DNA of 64,000 nucleotides from an uncultured Bacilli bacterium (GTDB lineage: Bacteria > Bacillota_I > Bacilli_A > RFN20 > CAG-826): positions 62,001-126,000 of the forward strand of contig CALWDE010000003.1 of the NCBI GenBank assembly GCA_944376605.1, written 5' to 3'. The translations under genes were made by a program, and so were the position numbers. Positions 8,601 to 16,845 of the stretch are shown in pieces (the stretch's first letter is position 1; each line of letters begins with the position of its first letter). The notes beneath the pieces were generated by a model. It was not told the origin of the DNA and made no database searches. It was given only the letters and a program-made list of their open reading frames with translations.

Positions 8601-10025
8601 ATGCAAAAAGGAAAAAAGATAGCTTTTGTTACCGCTCTTGCGGTCAGCGCCCTTACTCTTGGCGTGGTAGGGTTAACATTTACTCTCGATTCTTTAAGAA
8701 GTACTTATTACGGACGCGCTGCTGAACCTGCAGTTTATTGTGCTGACTTAACTTTTGGCACAAAACAATATACTGGTAGTACTGCCCCTTCGCTTGATTC
8801 GGTGGATTCCACAAATCTCACGCTTACTTCTCTAGATGTCGATCACTGTTATCATGAAAGTGGCGGAAACGCTTTGCGTATTGGAAGTAGTGGCAATGGT
8901 GGTTCTATTACGTTCCGCTTTTCTGAACCTCTTATTGTTACAAAAATCAAAGTACTTGGTTATACCTATAACACAGAATCTTCTACGATTTCAGTAAGTA
9001 ATGGTGTGAGCTCTGGAACTTTTTCTGTCTCTAGCGCCACCATTCCTGATATCAGTGATTCTTCTACTGATTCCGGTTATGTTGTCGAAGATTTAGACGG
9101 AGGGAACTTGACTCCTTCTAATTATTTAACTTTGTCGAATAACGGATCAAAACACCGTTTTAATCTTTGCAAAATTGTCTTCACGATTGGAGGCTATACG
9201 GGCGGAGATACAAGTAGTTCTTCGAGTTCCTCCTCTTCTTCCTCTTCTTCCTCATCTCATACGGGTGGAGGAGATATCTCACTTCCTGACTGGGACAAAG
9301 AGGTAGAAATTTATTATGAAGATGTGGATTGGTCTTTAACAGGAGTTGCTTTGCAGCGTTCTTTAAGCGAAACCATTAAGCAGCATACGCGCCTTACCTA
9401 TTCCGAGCTTTGGAGTGCTTTCTGGGAAACTGATGTAAGAGATGATGGTACTTTATGGGACATGTATAGCAACGTTGAGTGGAGAAATTCTGGCGGGCAA
9501 TGTGGGAATTACAAAGCAGAAGGGGACTGTTATAACCGCGAGCATAGCGTTCCGAAAAGCTGGTTTAATGACGCTTATCCTATGTACACAGATCTTCACC
9601 ATTTAGTGCCTACTGATGGGTATGTAAATAATCGAAGAGGAAATTATCCTTTCGGTGAGGTTGGGTCTGCTACCTATACCTCTCAAAACGGCTCTAAATT
9701 AGGCTCTTCTATAACTCCGGGTTATAGTGGAACCGTATTTGAACCCATTGATGAATATAAGGGTGACTTTGCCCGAATCTACTTCTATTTTGTGACGTGT
9801 TATTCTTCCCATACAAGCTGGGCAAGCGGTTCTGCGCAAAACATTACTCCTAATGCTCAATTAGGCTTAAATGAGTGGAGCAGAGCAATGTTCCTCAGAT
9901 GGGCGGAAGATGATCCTATTTCGCAGAAAGAAATTGATCGAAACAACGCTGTTTATGAAATTCAAGGAAACCGCAATCCTTTTGTGGACAATCCTGCCGC
10001 AGCGGAGGCGGTATTTAACGCATAA
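8601..10025 (+). CDS. Secreted endonuclease I family (EndA/NucM-like) DNase
   Basis: The HNH-like endonuclease I motifs are clear in the last third: NREHSVPKSWF, then TDLHHLVPTDGYVNNRRGNY with the catalytic and metal-binding residues. A signal peptide or N-terminal anchor (about residues 7-27) comes first. A Cys-containing beta-rich domain of unknown role (about 40-200) and a poly-Ser linker (about 210-230) separate it from the nuclease. The enzyme would cut DNA non-specifically outside the cell. I start at 8601 (MQKGKKIAF) rather than the TTG at 8559: CATAAT lies 6 nt upstream and TTGTTG 17 bp before that, and no SD is present. Confidence 0.88.
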   Translation: MQKGKKIAFVTALAVSALTLGVVGLTFTLDSLRSTYYGRAAEPAVYCADLTFGTKQYTGSTAPSLDSVDSTNLTLTSLDVDHCYHESGGNALRIGSSGNGGSITFRFSEPLIVTKIKVLGYTYNTESSTISVSNGVSSGTFSVSSATIPDISDSSTDSGYVVEDLDGGNLTPSNYLTLSNNGSKHRFNLCKIVFTIGGYTGGDTSSSSSSSSSSSSSSSHTGGGDISLPDWDKEVEIYYEDVDWSLTGVALQRSLSETIKQHTRLTYSELWSAFWETDVRDDGTLWDMYSNVEWRNSGGQCGNYKAEGDCYNREHSVPKSWFNDAYPMYTDLHHLVPTDGYVNNRRGNYPFGEVGSATYTSQNGSKLGSSITPGYSGTVFEPIDEYKGDFARIYFYFVTCYSSHTSWASGSAQNITPNAQLGLNEWSRAMFLRWAEDDPISQKEIDRNNAVYEIQGNRNPFVDNPAAAEAVFNA

Positions 10026-10801
10026 TGAATAAAAAATTCTTTTTTGGATTAGTTTTTGTCGCCCTCATTTCTTTATCTTCTTGCGATATTTTTGCGCGAG
10101 ATTCTTCCTTAAATTCTTCTGGTGATTCTTTTTCTACAAGTCAAACAGATTCTTCTCATCCTAATACATCAAGTGGTAATCCTTCCACTTCTACGTCTTT
10201 TCCTGTGGATGAATATCATGATCCTTACCGTATTTTGCCTCAACTTTCTAGTGATGGAGAAAGCGCTGATATTTATACGGTGAGCTGGAATGGAAGTAGT
10301 TATGTAGGGGAATATTTTGATACCTACTACATTGATGAAGTTTACGTAGATTATGAAGACGTCGCGCTTTATTACCTTGCTTTTGAGACTTTTCCTGTAA
10401 ATTATTTCCCAAATAATAACTATGGGAAAGAAGAAGCTATGAAGCAATATGGGGATGATGGAAGATTATGGAGTCAGTATCGAAAAGGTGATTACACTGG
10501 ACCAAATTCTTATACGGAATCTCTTGGTATCTTTAATAATTCTCGCGGCACATATTACGAATTAGACATTGACGCGGATGGTTATTACAGTGTTTATGAT
10601 AGGCGGAGAGCACGTCTTGTAATTGTGGAAGAAGGCATTACAGATTACGGCTTTATGCCTGTTGTTTATTACACAGACGATCATTACAGTACTTTTATTG
10701 AGTTCTATAATTATCCTGGTGGTTGGAGCGATACCTTTGGAGGAACTTCCCATTATGAACCAGAAAGAAGCCCTGCTTACACCGTCTCTTGGGGAATCTA
10801 A
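10025..10801 (+). CDS. Barnase-like secreted ribonuclease, lipoprotein
   Basis: The N-terminus is a lipoprotein signal peptide with lipobox LSSC (Cys about residue 20), then a Ser/Thr-rich spacer. The C-terminal half follows barnase in order: YGKEEAMKQYGDDGRLWSQ resembles barnase KDEARKLGW-SKGNL; YELDID resembles READIN and carries the likely catalytic Glu (E179); an Arg-rich RRRARLV follows; TDDHYSTF resembles TTDHYQTF and carries the likely catalytic His (H220). E-to-H spacing is about 41, against 29 in barnase, so there is an insertion. It starts on the last base of the DNase stop codon. No barstar-like inhibitor gene is seen nearby. The assignment is by eye and needs a structural check. 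Confidence 0.72.
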   Translation: MNKKFFFGLVFVALISLSSCDIFARDSSLNSSGDSFSTSQTDSSHPNTSSGNPSTSTSFPVDEYHDPYRILPQLSSDGESADIYTVSWNGSSYVGEYFDTYYIDEVYVDYEDVALYYLAFETFPVNYFPNNNYGKEEAMKQYGDDGRLWSQYRKGDYTGPNSYTESLGIFNNSRGTYYELDIDADGYYSVYDRRRARLVIVEEGITDYGFMPVVYYTDDHYSTFIEFYNYPGGWSDTFGGTSHYEPERSPAYTVSWGI

Positions 10802-12143
10802 TTTATATCGTCCTATTTGGCATTTATCTCCTTCCAAAGGCTGGATGAATGATCCAAACGGTTTTCATTACGCGAATGGGGAATTTGTTCTTTATTACCA
10901 GCATCATGACGCTTTAGAGGGAGATACTTTAATCGACTGGGCAAGAACAACTTCAAAAGATTTAATTACTTTTCATGACGAAGGAGCAAGTTTGCTTCCT
11001 AGCACGAGAGAAGAAGGAGTTGGTATCTCTCCTTTATGGGGAGGGTGTTGGAGTGGTTCCTCTTTTTATGAAAAAGGGGAAGAAGTGCTTTGTTATACAG
11101 CGACAAGTAAAGAAGGAGAAGTTTTAGCCTTTGCTAGGCGCAAAGATGGGCATTTCTTTTTGGACCGAAATATTCCTTTTGTTTACCCTCCTGTTCCTAT
11201 TCCAAAAGAGTATTTTCGTGATCCTTATTGCTTCTCTTACCAAGAGAAAAATTATTGTCTTGTAGGCGCTTCTAAAAATGGAGATGGTGTCATTTTGCTT
11301 TATGAAAGAGAAGGCACTACTCTTTGTTATATCGGTGAATTTTTTCGTTATTCGTCCGCAATAATGCTAGAGTGTCCAAGTGTTTTCTTTCTCGATAATC
11401 ATGCTTATCTAGTCTTTTCTCCTATCTTTAAAAAAGAAGAAAAAGAATGGGGACCACATCCCAGTTTTGGAATAAAAGGGAAAATAGAAGATGGACATTT
11501 TATTCCCTTAGGAGAAGTTTTCTCTTGGGACAAAGGGTATGACTTTTACGCTGCCTTGCCTTGTCAAAAGGGGAAAGAAGTGTATCTGATGGGTTGGGCG
11601 TCTTTGTGGGACAAGGATTTAGATAAAATTCCAAGCAAAAAAGAAGGTTTTATTGGGGTAATGGGGTTACCGCGCTATTTAAAAGAGAAAGAAGGCACTC
11701 TCTATCAAGAAATAAACCCTTCCTTTTATCAATATCTTAAAAAAGAAGGGGTTTTTAGAGGGGATTTTCTGAAGTTTTCTCATCAAAAAGCCTGCGTTTT
11801 TACTCTTTCTTTAACGGACACTTTTACGGGAAAACTTTTTGCTTCTGAGGGGGAATATTTTTCTCTTTCTTATGAGAAAGATAAGGGTTTATTTAAAATC
11901 GACGCGCATGAAAATCATTTTGAAAAAAATGGAGTTAATTTAACTTATTCTGGTTCTCGTCAAACTAGGGTAAAAGAAGGAGAAAAAATTACCATCGTTA
12001 TCGACCATTCTCTTGTGGAGATTATTTTTGGTGAAGGAAGAGAATGGATGACTTCTCTTTTCTACCCTTCTTGTGACAATTATCTTCATTTATTCGAAGG
12101 AAAAAATTTGTCTATAGAGGTTCATTCTTCTAAGAAAGAATAA
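10755..12143 (+). CDS. GH32 beta-fructosidase (sucrose/sucrose-6-phosphate hydrolase-like)
   Basis: Cytoplasmic glycoside hydrolase of family GH32 acting on sucrose, its phosphate or short fructans. All three signature motifs are present: WMNDPNG (nucleophile Asp) near residue 34, FRDPY near residue 153, and ECPSV (acid/base Glu) near residue 203. The open frame extends to 10623, but that extension is the barnase gene read in another frame; the ATG at 10755 has GGAGGA ten bases upstream and gives a normal N-terminus leading into YRPIWHLSP. The gene therefore overlaps the RNase gene by 47 bases. No signal peptide. No sugar transporter is adjacent, so the exact substrate is open. Confidence 0.9.
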   Translation: MNQKEALLTPSLGESNLYRPIWHLSPSKGWMNDPNGFHYANGEFVLYYQHHDALEGDTLIDWARTTSKDLITFHDEGASLLPSTREEGVGISPLWGGCWSGSSFYEKGEEVLCYTATSKEGEVLAFARRKDGHFFLDRNIPFVYPPVPIPKEYFRDPYCFSYQEKNYCLVGASKNGDGVILLYEREGTTLCYIGEFFRYSSAIMLECPSVFFLDNHAYLVFSPIFKKEEKEWGPHPSFGIKGKIEDGHFIPLGEVFSWDKGYDFYAALPCQKGKEVYLMGWASLWDKDLDKIPSKKEGFIGVMGLPRYLKEKEGTLYQEINPSFYQYLKKEGVFRGDFLKFSHQKACVFTLSLTDTFTGKLFASEGEYFSLSYEKDKGLFKIDAHENHFEKNGVNLTYSGSRQTRVKEGEKITIVIDHSLVEIIFGEGREWMTSLFYPSCDNYLHLFEGKNLSIEVHSSKKE

Positions 12144-12180
12144 AAGCCACATTTTTGTATCGTCTTCCTTTTTGAAGCGT

Positions 12181-12186
12181 TATACT
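12181..12186 (+). promoter_or_regulatory. -10 box of alaS leader
   Basis: TATACT at 12181-12186, a few bases before the T-box stem I, is the best -10 candidate. A -35 is not clear (TTGTAT lies 20 bp upstream). Confidence 0.4.
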
Positions 12187-12192
12187 TTCCGC

Positions 12193-12350
12193 GCCAAGAA
12201 GAAGCTAGTCATAGCGGGCCACCTTGGTGTATGCGGGTAATGCCGCCGTTGCTGGCGTTAACAGGTAAAATAAGAGCACCAATCTGGTGAAGAAGGATGG
12301 TACCGCGCATATTGCGTTCCTTCAGTGTGAAGTTTTCATGTATGAAGGAG
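12193..12350 (+). promoter_or_regulatory. T-box leader of alaS (tRNA-Ala sensing)
   Basis: The conserved T-box core GGTACCGCG is at 12299-12307, inside the antiterminator-type helix GAAGGA (12292-12297) with TCCTTC (12318-12323). An upstream structured region has a basal helix CGCCA/TGGCG (near 12193 and 12255); its 3' strand contains Ala codons GCC and GCT that could serve as specifier. The 3' arm TTCCTTCA (12317-12324) can alternatively pair with TGAAGGAG (12343-12350), which is the alaS SD. A short CTTCA-GTG-TGAAG hairpin with four T residues is the only terminator-like structure. Confidence 0.85.
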
Positions 12351-12355
12351 GAAAT

Positions 12356-14968
12356 ATGGAGAAATTAACGGGGAGAGAAATTCGTCGTCGCTGGATTGCT
12401 TTTTTTGAAAGTAAAGGACATCGTTATTTGCCTGGTGTTAGTCTGATTCCTCAAGGTGATAAATCTTTACTTTGGGTTAACGCTGGCGTTACTGGTCTTA
12501 AGAAATATTTTGATGGAAGTGAGATTCCTCCTTGCCGCAGAATTGTCAACGTTCAAAAATCCATTCGTACGAACGATATTGAAAACGTTGGGCATACGGC
12601 GCGTCACCACACTTTTTTTGAAATGCTAGGTAACTTCTCTATCGGAGATTATTTCCGTAAAGAAGTAATTGAGTGGGCTTATCAAATTTTAACTGACCCT
12701 GTGGAAGGATTCGGAATGGATCCCAATAAGCTTTACGTTACCTACAATCCTGCGGATGAAGAAGCTTATCTTTGCTGGCAAAAACAAGGAATTGCTAAGG
12801 ATCATTTAATCGCGTTAGAGGGTAATTTTTGGCAGATTGGGGAAGGCCCTTGCGGTCCAAATACCGAAGTATTTTATGATCGTGGGGAAAAATACGACAA
12901 AGAGCATAAAGGTGTCACTCTTTTAGAAAACGAAGAAGAAAACGATAGATATATAGAGATATGGGGCATCGTATTCAGCCAGTTTAATGCAGTAAATGGC
13001 GTAGAAAGAAAAGACTATAAAGAGCTTCCTAGTAAAAACATTGATACAGGTGCAGGATTAGAAAGAATTGCCTGTATATTGCAAGAAACTGAGACGAATT
13101 TTGAAACAGATTTATTCATGCCAATTATTCACGAGGTAGAAAAGGTGTCTGGCAAGAAATATGCGCCTGATACGTATTTACCATTCCGTGTGATTGCTGA
13201 TCATTCTCGTTGTCTTACTTTTGCTTTATCTGATGGTGCTACCTTTTCTAATGAAGGACGAGGCTATGTTTTGCGTAGATTAATTCGTAGAGCAATGCGT
13301 TATGGACGTAAACTCGGCTTAAATAGACCCTTTATGTATCAGTTGCTCGAAGTTACAGCAAAAGAATATGGTGATTTTTATCCAAATCTTTTGCAGGAGC
13401 TTCCACGCATTAAAGAAGAAACGAAACTGGAAGAAGAACGTTTTTTAAGAACGCTCGAAGCAGGGGAAGAAATGCTCGCCTCTTTACTAGAAAAACGGCA
13501 ATCTTTATCAGGGGAAACTATTTTTAAACTTTATGATACTTATGGTTTCCCTGCTTCTTTAACGGAAGAGATTGCTAAAGAAAAAGATATTCCTGTCGAT
13601 ATGACTGGCTTTTTGTCTTTGATGGAAAAGCAAAAAGAAAAAGCGAGAAAAGCACGTAGCGAGGTTGAAAGTTTTCATCGTCAAAGCGCTGATTTGCTTG
13701 CTTTTTCTACTCCATCTGAATTTTGTTATGACTGCTTGGAATTAGAATCTACTGTTACTGGAATTTTTAAAGATGGTGTACGAGTCTCCTCCTTAAATGA
13801 AGGAGAAGAAGGCGATGTAGCTTTCGCAAAAACTCCTTTTTATACAGAAATGGGCGGTCAAGTTTCTGATACAGGCACTATTCATAATGCGAATAGTAAA
13901 GGAAATGTTTTAACGATGAATTCCGCTCCGAGAGGACAAGGGCTTCACCATGTAAAAATGGTGGAAGGGAGTCTGCAGGAAGGAAACAAATATCTTTTAA
14001 GTGTCGATGCTATTCGCAGAAAGAGTATCGAACGTCATCATTCCGCTACACATATTCTTCATGCAGCTTTATCCGAAGTTCTCGGCGTCCATGTGGATCA
14101 AAAAGGCAGTTATGTTGGTCCAGATTATCTTCGTTTTGACTTTTCTTCCCCAAAAGCTCTTTCTTTAAAACAACTTCATGAAATTGAACTTCGCGTCAAT
14201 GAAATTGCCAATGGTAATCTTCCACAGAAAACGGAGATTATGACATTAGATGAGGCAAGAAATAGTGGCGCTGAGATGGAATTTGAAGGCAAATATGGCG
14301 ATAAAGTTAGAGTTGTTTCTTTTGGAGAATATAGCAAAGAGCTATGCGGTGGTACGCATGTTGCTTCTACCTCTGAACTGCTTCCTTTTGAAATTATTTC
14401 AGAAGAGGCGATTGGTTCTGGGGTGAGAAGAATTACTGCTATCTGCGGATTTAAAGCGTATTTATCCTTTGCTGCTTCGCGTTCTATTTTACTTGCTGCT
14501 GAAAGAAAAATTGGTGTTGCTGAAGAAGCGTTCACCGCTTATTTTGAAGGTTTGCTTCAAATGGTTCAGGAGCAAAAAAAGCAAATCAAGATGTTAGAAG
14601 AAAGGGAGCGTAGTAAGAAAGTAGAGTCGCTTAAAAATAAGGTAAGTGAGAAGAATGGCATTTCTTATCTATTTCTTTATGAAAAGGATTTATCACGCGA
14701 AGAGTTACTTGCTTTAGGTGACTCTTTAAAGAGCAATAAAACGGATTATCTTTTCTTTTTAGTGGGAGGAGAGACTGCTAACTATCCTGCTGTTGCTCTT
14801 GCCAAAGGAAAAGGAATTTTAATTGCCAAAGCGGGCGAACTCATGAAAGACGCTATTCAGAAATTTGGCGGAAAAGGTGGAGGAAAAGACGAAACTGCAG
14901 CAGGCGCAATTAGCTCAGTTGAGAACTTTAAGGAATTTAGCAAGAAGTGGGAGGATAAAATCCATTGA
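12356..14968 (+). CDS. alaS: Alanine-tRNA ligase
   Basis: Charges tRNA-Ala; 870 residues, the full bacterial length. Class II catalytic core at the N-terminus (IRTNDIENVGHTARHHTFFEMLGNFS), then the editing domain with HHSATHILHAAL and the distal metal ligands in CGGTH, then the C-Ala domain. The start at 12356 (MEKLTGREIRRRW) has a strong SD (GAAGGAGG); an in-frame ATG at 12287 lies inside the T-box and is rejected. The stop overlaps the TTG start of ruvX. Confidence 0.97.
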   Translation: MEKLTGREIRRRWIAFFESKGHRYLPGVSLIPQGDKSLLWVNAGVTGLKKYFDGSEIPPCRRIVNVQKSIRTNDIENVGHTARHHTFFEMLGNFSIGDYFRKEVIEWAYQILTDPVEGFGMDPNKLYVTYNPADEEAYLCWQKQGIAKDHLIALEGNFWQIGEGPCGPNTEVFYDRGEKYDKEHKGVTLLENEEENDRYIEIWGIVFSQFNAVNGVERKDYKELPSKNIDTGAGLERIACILQETETNFETDLFMPIIHEVEKVSGKKYAPDTYLPFRVIADHSRCLTFALSDGATFSNEGRGYVLRRLIRRAMRYGRKLGLNRPFMYQLLEVTAKEYGDFYPNLLQELPRIKEETKLEEERFLRTLEAGEEMLASLLEKRQSLSGETIFKLYDTYGFPASLTEEIAKEKDIPVDMTGFLSLMEKQKEKARKARSEVESFHRQSADLLAFSTPSEFCYDCLELESTVTGIFKDGVRVSSLNEGEEGDVAFAKTPFYTEMGGQVSDTGTIHNANSKGNVLTMNSAPRGQGLHHVKMVEGSLQEGNKYLLSVDAIRRKSIERHHSATHILHAALSEVLGVHVDQKGSYVGPDYLRFDFSSPKALSLKQLHEIELRVNEIANGNLPQKTEIMTLDEARNSGAEMEFEGKYGDKVRVVSFGEYSKELCGGTHVASTSELLPFEIISEEAIGSGVRRITAICGFKAYLSFAASRSILLAAERKIGVAEEAFTAYFEGLLQMVQEQKKQIKMLEERERSKKVESLKNKVSEKNGISYLFLYEKDLSREELLALGDSLKSNKTDYLFFLVGGETANYPAVALAKGKGILIAKAGELMKDAIQKFGGKGGGKDETAAGAISSVENFKEFSKKWEDKIH

Positions 14969-15399
14969 AACGCTATATCGGTTTAGATCTAGGGACTAGA
15001 ACTCTTGGCGTTGCCGTTAGTGATGTCATTGGTATTGTGCATCCTCGTCCCGAATTTCGTTTTGAAAAAAACTGCTATCGTCTTGCCATGCAACACGTTT
15101 TTTCTCTTCTTGATCAAGAACAAATTGAAGATATAGTGCTAGGAAATCCTCTCAATATGGATGGAAGCATTAGCGAAGGAAGTTTACGCAGCGAACGCTT
15201 CAAAAACGCTTTACTTATAGAAAGACCAAATTTACATATTTTCTTACAAGATGAGAGGTTAACGACTGTTGCTGCAGAAACAGAAATGATTCAATTTGGC
15301 TATTCTAGAAAACGGCGAAAATCCGTGATAGATAGTAGCGCAGCATGTATTATTTTAGAGGATTTTCTATCCTCTTTATCACGAAAGGAGAATTCATGA
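14965..15399 (+). CDS. yqgF: YqgF/RuvX family Holliday-junction-resolvase-like nuclease
   Basis: RNase H-fold protein linked to pre-16S rRNA 5' processing (YqgF) and described as a putative Holliday junction resolvase. The motifs GLDLGTRTLGVAVSD, DERLTTVAAE and DSSAACIILE give the acidic active site; 144 residues is standard. The start is TTG, overlapping the alaS stop (TTGA), with GGGAGGA as SD. The alaS-yqgF-yrzB order is typical of Firmicutes. Confidence 0.93.
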   Translation: MKRYIGLDLGTRTLGVAVSDVIGIVHPRPEFRFEKNCYRLAMQHVFSLLDQEQIEDIVLGNPLNMDGSISEGSLRSERFKNALLIERPNLHIFLQDERLTTVAAETEMIQFGYSRKRRKSVIDSSAACIILEDFLSSLSRKENS

Positions 15400-15659
15400 T
15401 TGAAGCAAAAGGGAATGACATGGTGATTACTAAAGAGGATGGGGAAGAAGAGGTTTGGAAGATTTACTTCTACTATGTAGAGGAAGAAACAGGTAAAACC
15501 TTTTATTTCCTTTATAAGGAAGAAGATCCTGATTCTTTAATTGTCATGGGATCAGAAGATGGGGTTAGCTTAGCAAGCGTAAGCGAAGAAGAAATGGCTC
15601 GCGCAGAAGAAGTTTTAGCCGCTTATGAAGAAGATCCACAAATTCAAGACGCGAAGTAA
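15396..15659 (+). CDS. DUF1292 family protein (YrzB-like)
   Basis: Short acidic cytoplasmic protein (87 residues), rich in Glu and aromatic residues (EEVWKIYFYYVEEETGKTFYF). Both sequence type and position, right after yqgF, match the DUF1292/YrzB family, whose function is unknown. The ATG overlaps the yqgF stop (ATGA) and has an AAAGGAG SD; the longer in-frame start at 15345 lies inside yqgF and is rejected. Confidence 0.82.
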   Translation: MIEAKGNDMVITKEDGEEEVWKIYFYYVEEETGKTFYFLYKEEDPDSLIVMGSEDGVSLASVSEEEMARAEEVLAAYEEDPQIQDAK

Positions 15660-15682
15660 TCACCAAACGTTTTAGAAACCGA

Positions 15683-15688
15683 TATAAT
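15683..15688 (+). promoter_or_regulatory. -10 box of greA
   Basis: TATAAT 25 bases before the greA ATG, with an SD (TTTAGGAG) in between: an ordinary leadered promoter. No good -35 is visible. Confidence 0.45.
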
Positions 15689-15713
15689 CGAAAAGGAATT
15701 TTTAGGAGAACAT

Positions 15714-16187
15714 ATGGCAGATAAAATGATTATTACCGAAGAAGGTAGAGAAAAGTTAAATCAAGAATACCGTTATTTAATTGATGTCGAGCGTCCAAGA
15801 GTGGTTGAGGCTTTAGCTGCCGCTCGTGCGCAAGGTGACTTAAGTGAAAATGCTGACTATGATGCAGCAAGAGCTCGTCAAGCGGAAGTGGAAGCAAGAA
15901 TTGCTGAGATTGAACACACTCTTTCTATTGCTGAATCCGCAAAAATTGGGACAAAGATTTCCATTGGATATAGTGTAACTTACCAAGAAGAAGCTACTGG
16001 TGAAAAATGCACGGTCGATATTGTTGGCACTGTTGAAGCTGATCCTATGGCAGAGCCTTCTCCCAAAATTAGTAATGAATGCCCTCTTGGAGCAAGCCTT
16101 GTTGGGCATGTAGCAGGTGATAAGGTTCTTGTGGAAAGCGATGAACCTTACTGGATTACGATTTTAGAAGCTTCCGTTCGTCGATAA
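15714..16187 (+). CDS. greA: Transcription elongation factor GreA
   Basis: Rescues backtracked RNA polymerase by stimulating transcript cleavage. An N-terminal coiled coil with the conserved LSENADYDAAR tip (acidic residues reaching the polymerase active site) is followed by a C-terminal FKBP-like domain ending in SPIG-related sequence (NECPLGASLVGHVAGD). 157 residues, standard. Single-gene transcript between its own promoter and a strong terminator. Confidence 0.96.
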   Translation: MADKMIITEEGREKLNQEYRYLIDVERPRVVEALAAARAQGDLSENADYDAARARQAEVEARIAEIEHTLSIAESAKIGTKISIGYSVTYQEEATGEKCTVDIVGTVEADPMAEPSPKISNECPLGASLVGHVAGDKVLVESDEPYWITILEASVRR

Positions 16188-16204
16188 TTCATTATTGAAA
16201 TAAG

Positions 16205-16235
16205 ATGACCACAATAAAGTGGTCATTTTTTATTT
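16205..16235 (+). terminator. Intrinsic terminator after greA
   Basis: ATGACCAC (16205-16212) and GTGGTCAT (16219-16226) form a perfect 8-bp stem with an AATAAA loop, followed by a T-rich tail. Confidence 0.93.
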
Positions 16236-16285
16236 TTAGGGCCTACTTGCTTTTTCACCCCTATATCTAAGTGAGGAGGTGAAAT

Positions 16286-16828
16286 ATGCTAAAAATCATC
16301 ATTGGAGTGGTTATTGTTACCATTATCGGACTTGTTGTTTTAGGTGCAGTAGAATCGAGCACAAATAACAACGCTCTTATGGGAAGTGGAAACCTTGTTG
16401 TAAATGATGGAGAAACTGTGCAAGTGTCCATTACGGGCGAGGTAAACCGTGAAGGTACTTATTTGATTGATTCTACTTCAACACTTGGTGATTTAATTCT
16501 TGCGGCTGGTTCTGCTACTGGGAATGCGGATATGAATGCCTACGATGTGAACTATGAGATTGGCACACGTTCTAGCTTTTATATCGCTCCTTTATATGAT
16601 CATAGCGATGTTTGTGCGACAGAGCCGATAGAAAAAGTTTGTATTAATACGGCGAGTAAAGAAGAGTTACGAGAAACCGTAAGTGCTTTTACAGAAACTG
16701 TAGCAGAGGCTATTGTGAATTATCGCCAGGAAAACGGCCTATTTGGTTGCATAGAAGAGCTTGATGATGTCAAAGGAATTGGACCTGCTACTTTTGAAAA
16801 GTGCAAAGACTTCGTAACTCTCCGTTAG
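16286..16828 (+). CDS. comEA: Competence protein ComEA (DNA receptor)
   Basis: Membrane-anchored DNA-binding receptor for transformation. One N-terminal membrane segment (about 3-24), an SLBB-type domain (VQVSITGEVNREGTYLI, about 50-70), then a helix-hairpin-helix pair (INTASKEELRE ... IEELDDVKGIGPATFEK) at the C-terminus that binds DNA backbone. Strong SD GAGGAGGTGA. Directly followed by comEC. The pilus and assembly genes needed for full competence are not in the window. Confidence 0.93.
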   Translation: MLKIIIGVVIVTIIGLVVLGAVESSTNNNALMGSGNLVVNDGETVQVSITGEVNREGTYLIDSTSTLGDLILAAGSATGNADMNAYDVNYEIGTRSSFYIAPLYDHSDVCATEPIEKVCINTASKEELRETVSAFTETVAEAIVNYRQENGLFGCIEELDDVKGIGPATFEKCKDFVTLR

Positions 16829-16845
16829 GAAGAGAGAAGGGGAAG

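Noticed and set aside
10623-10754. Hydrophobic N-terminal extension of the GH32 frame, suggesting a secreted enzyme
   Set aside because: It is the RNase gene read out of frame; the ATG at 10755 has an SD and gives a normal GH32 N-terminus.
12320-12334. CTTCA-GTG-TGAAG hairpin plus TTTT as the alaS T-box terminator
   Set aside because: Only five pairs and four T; kept as an alternative, but SD pairing is the stronger structure.
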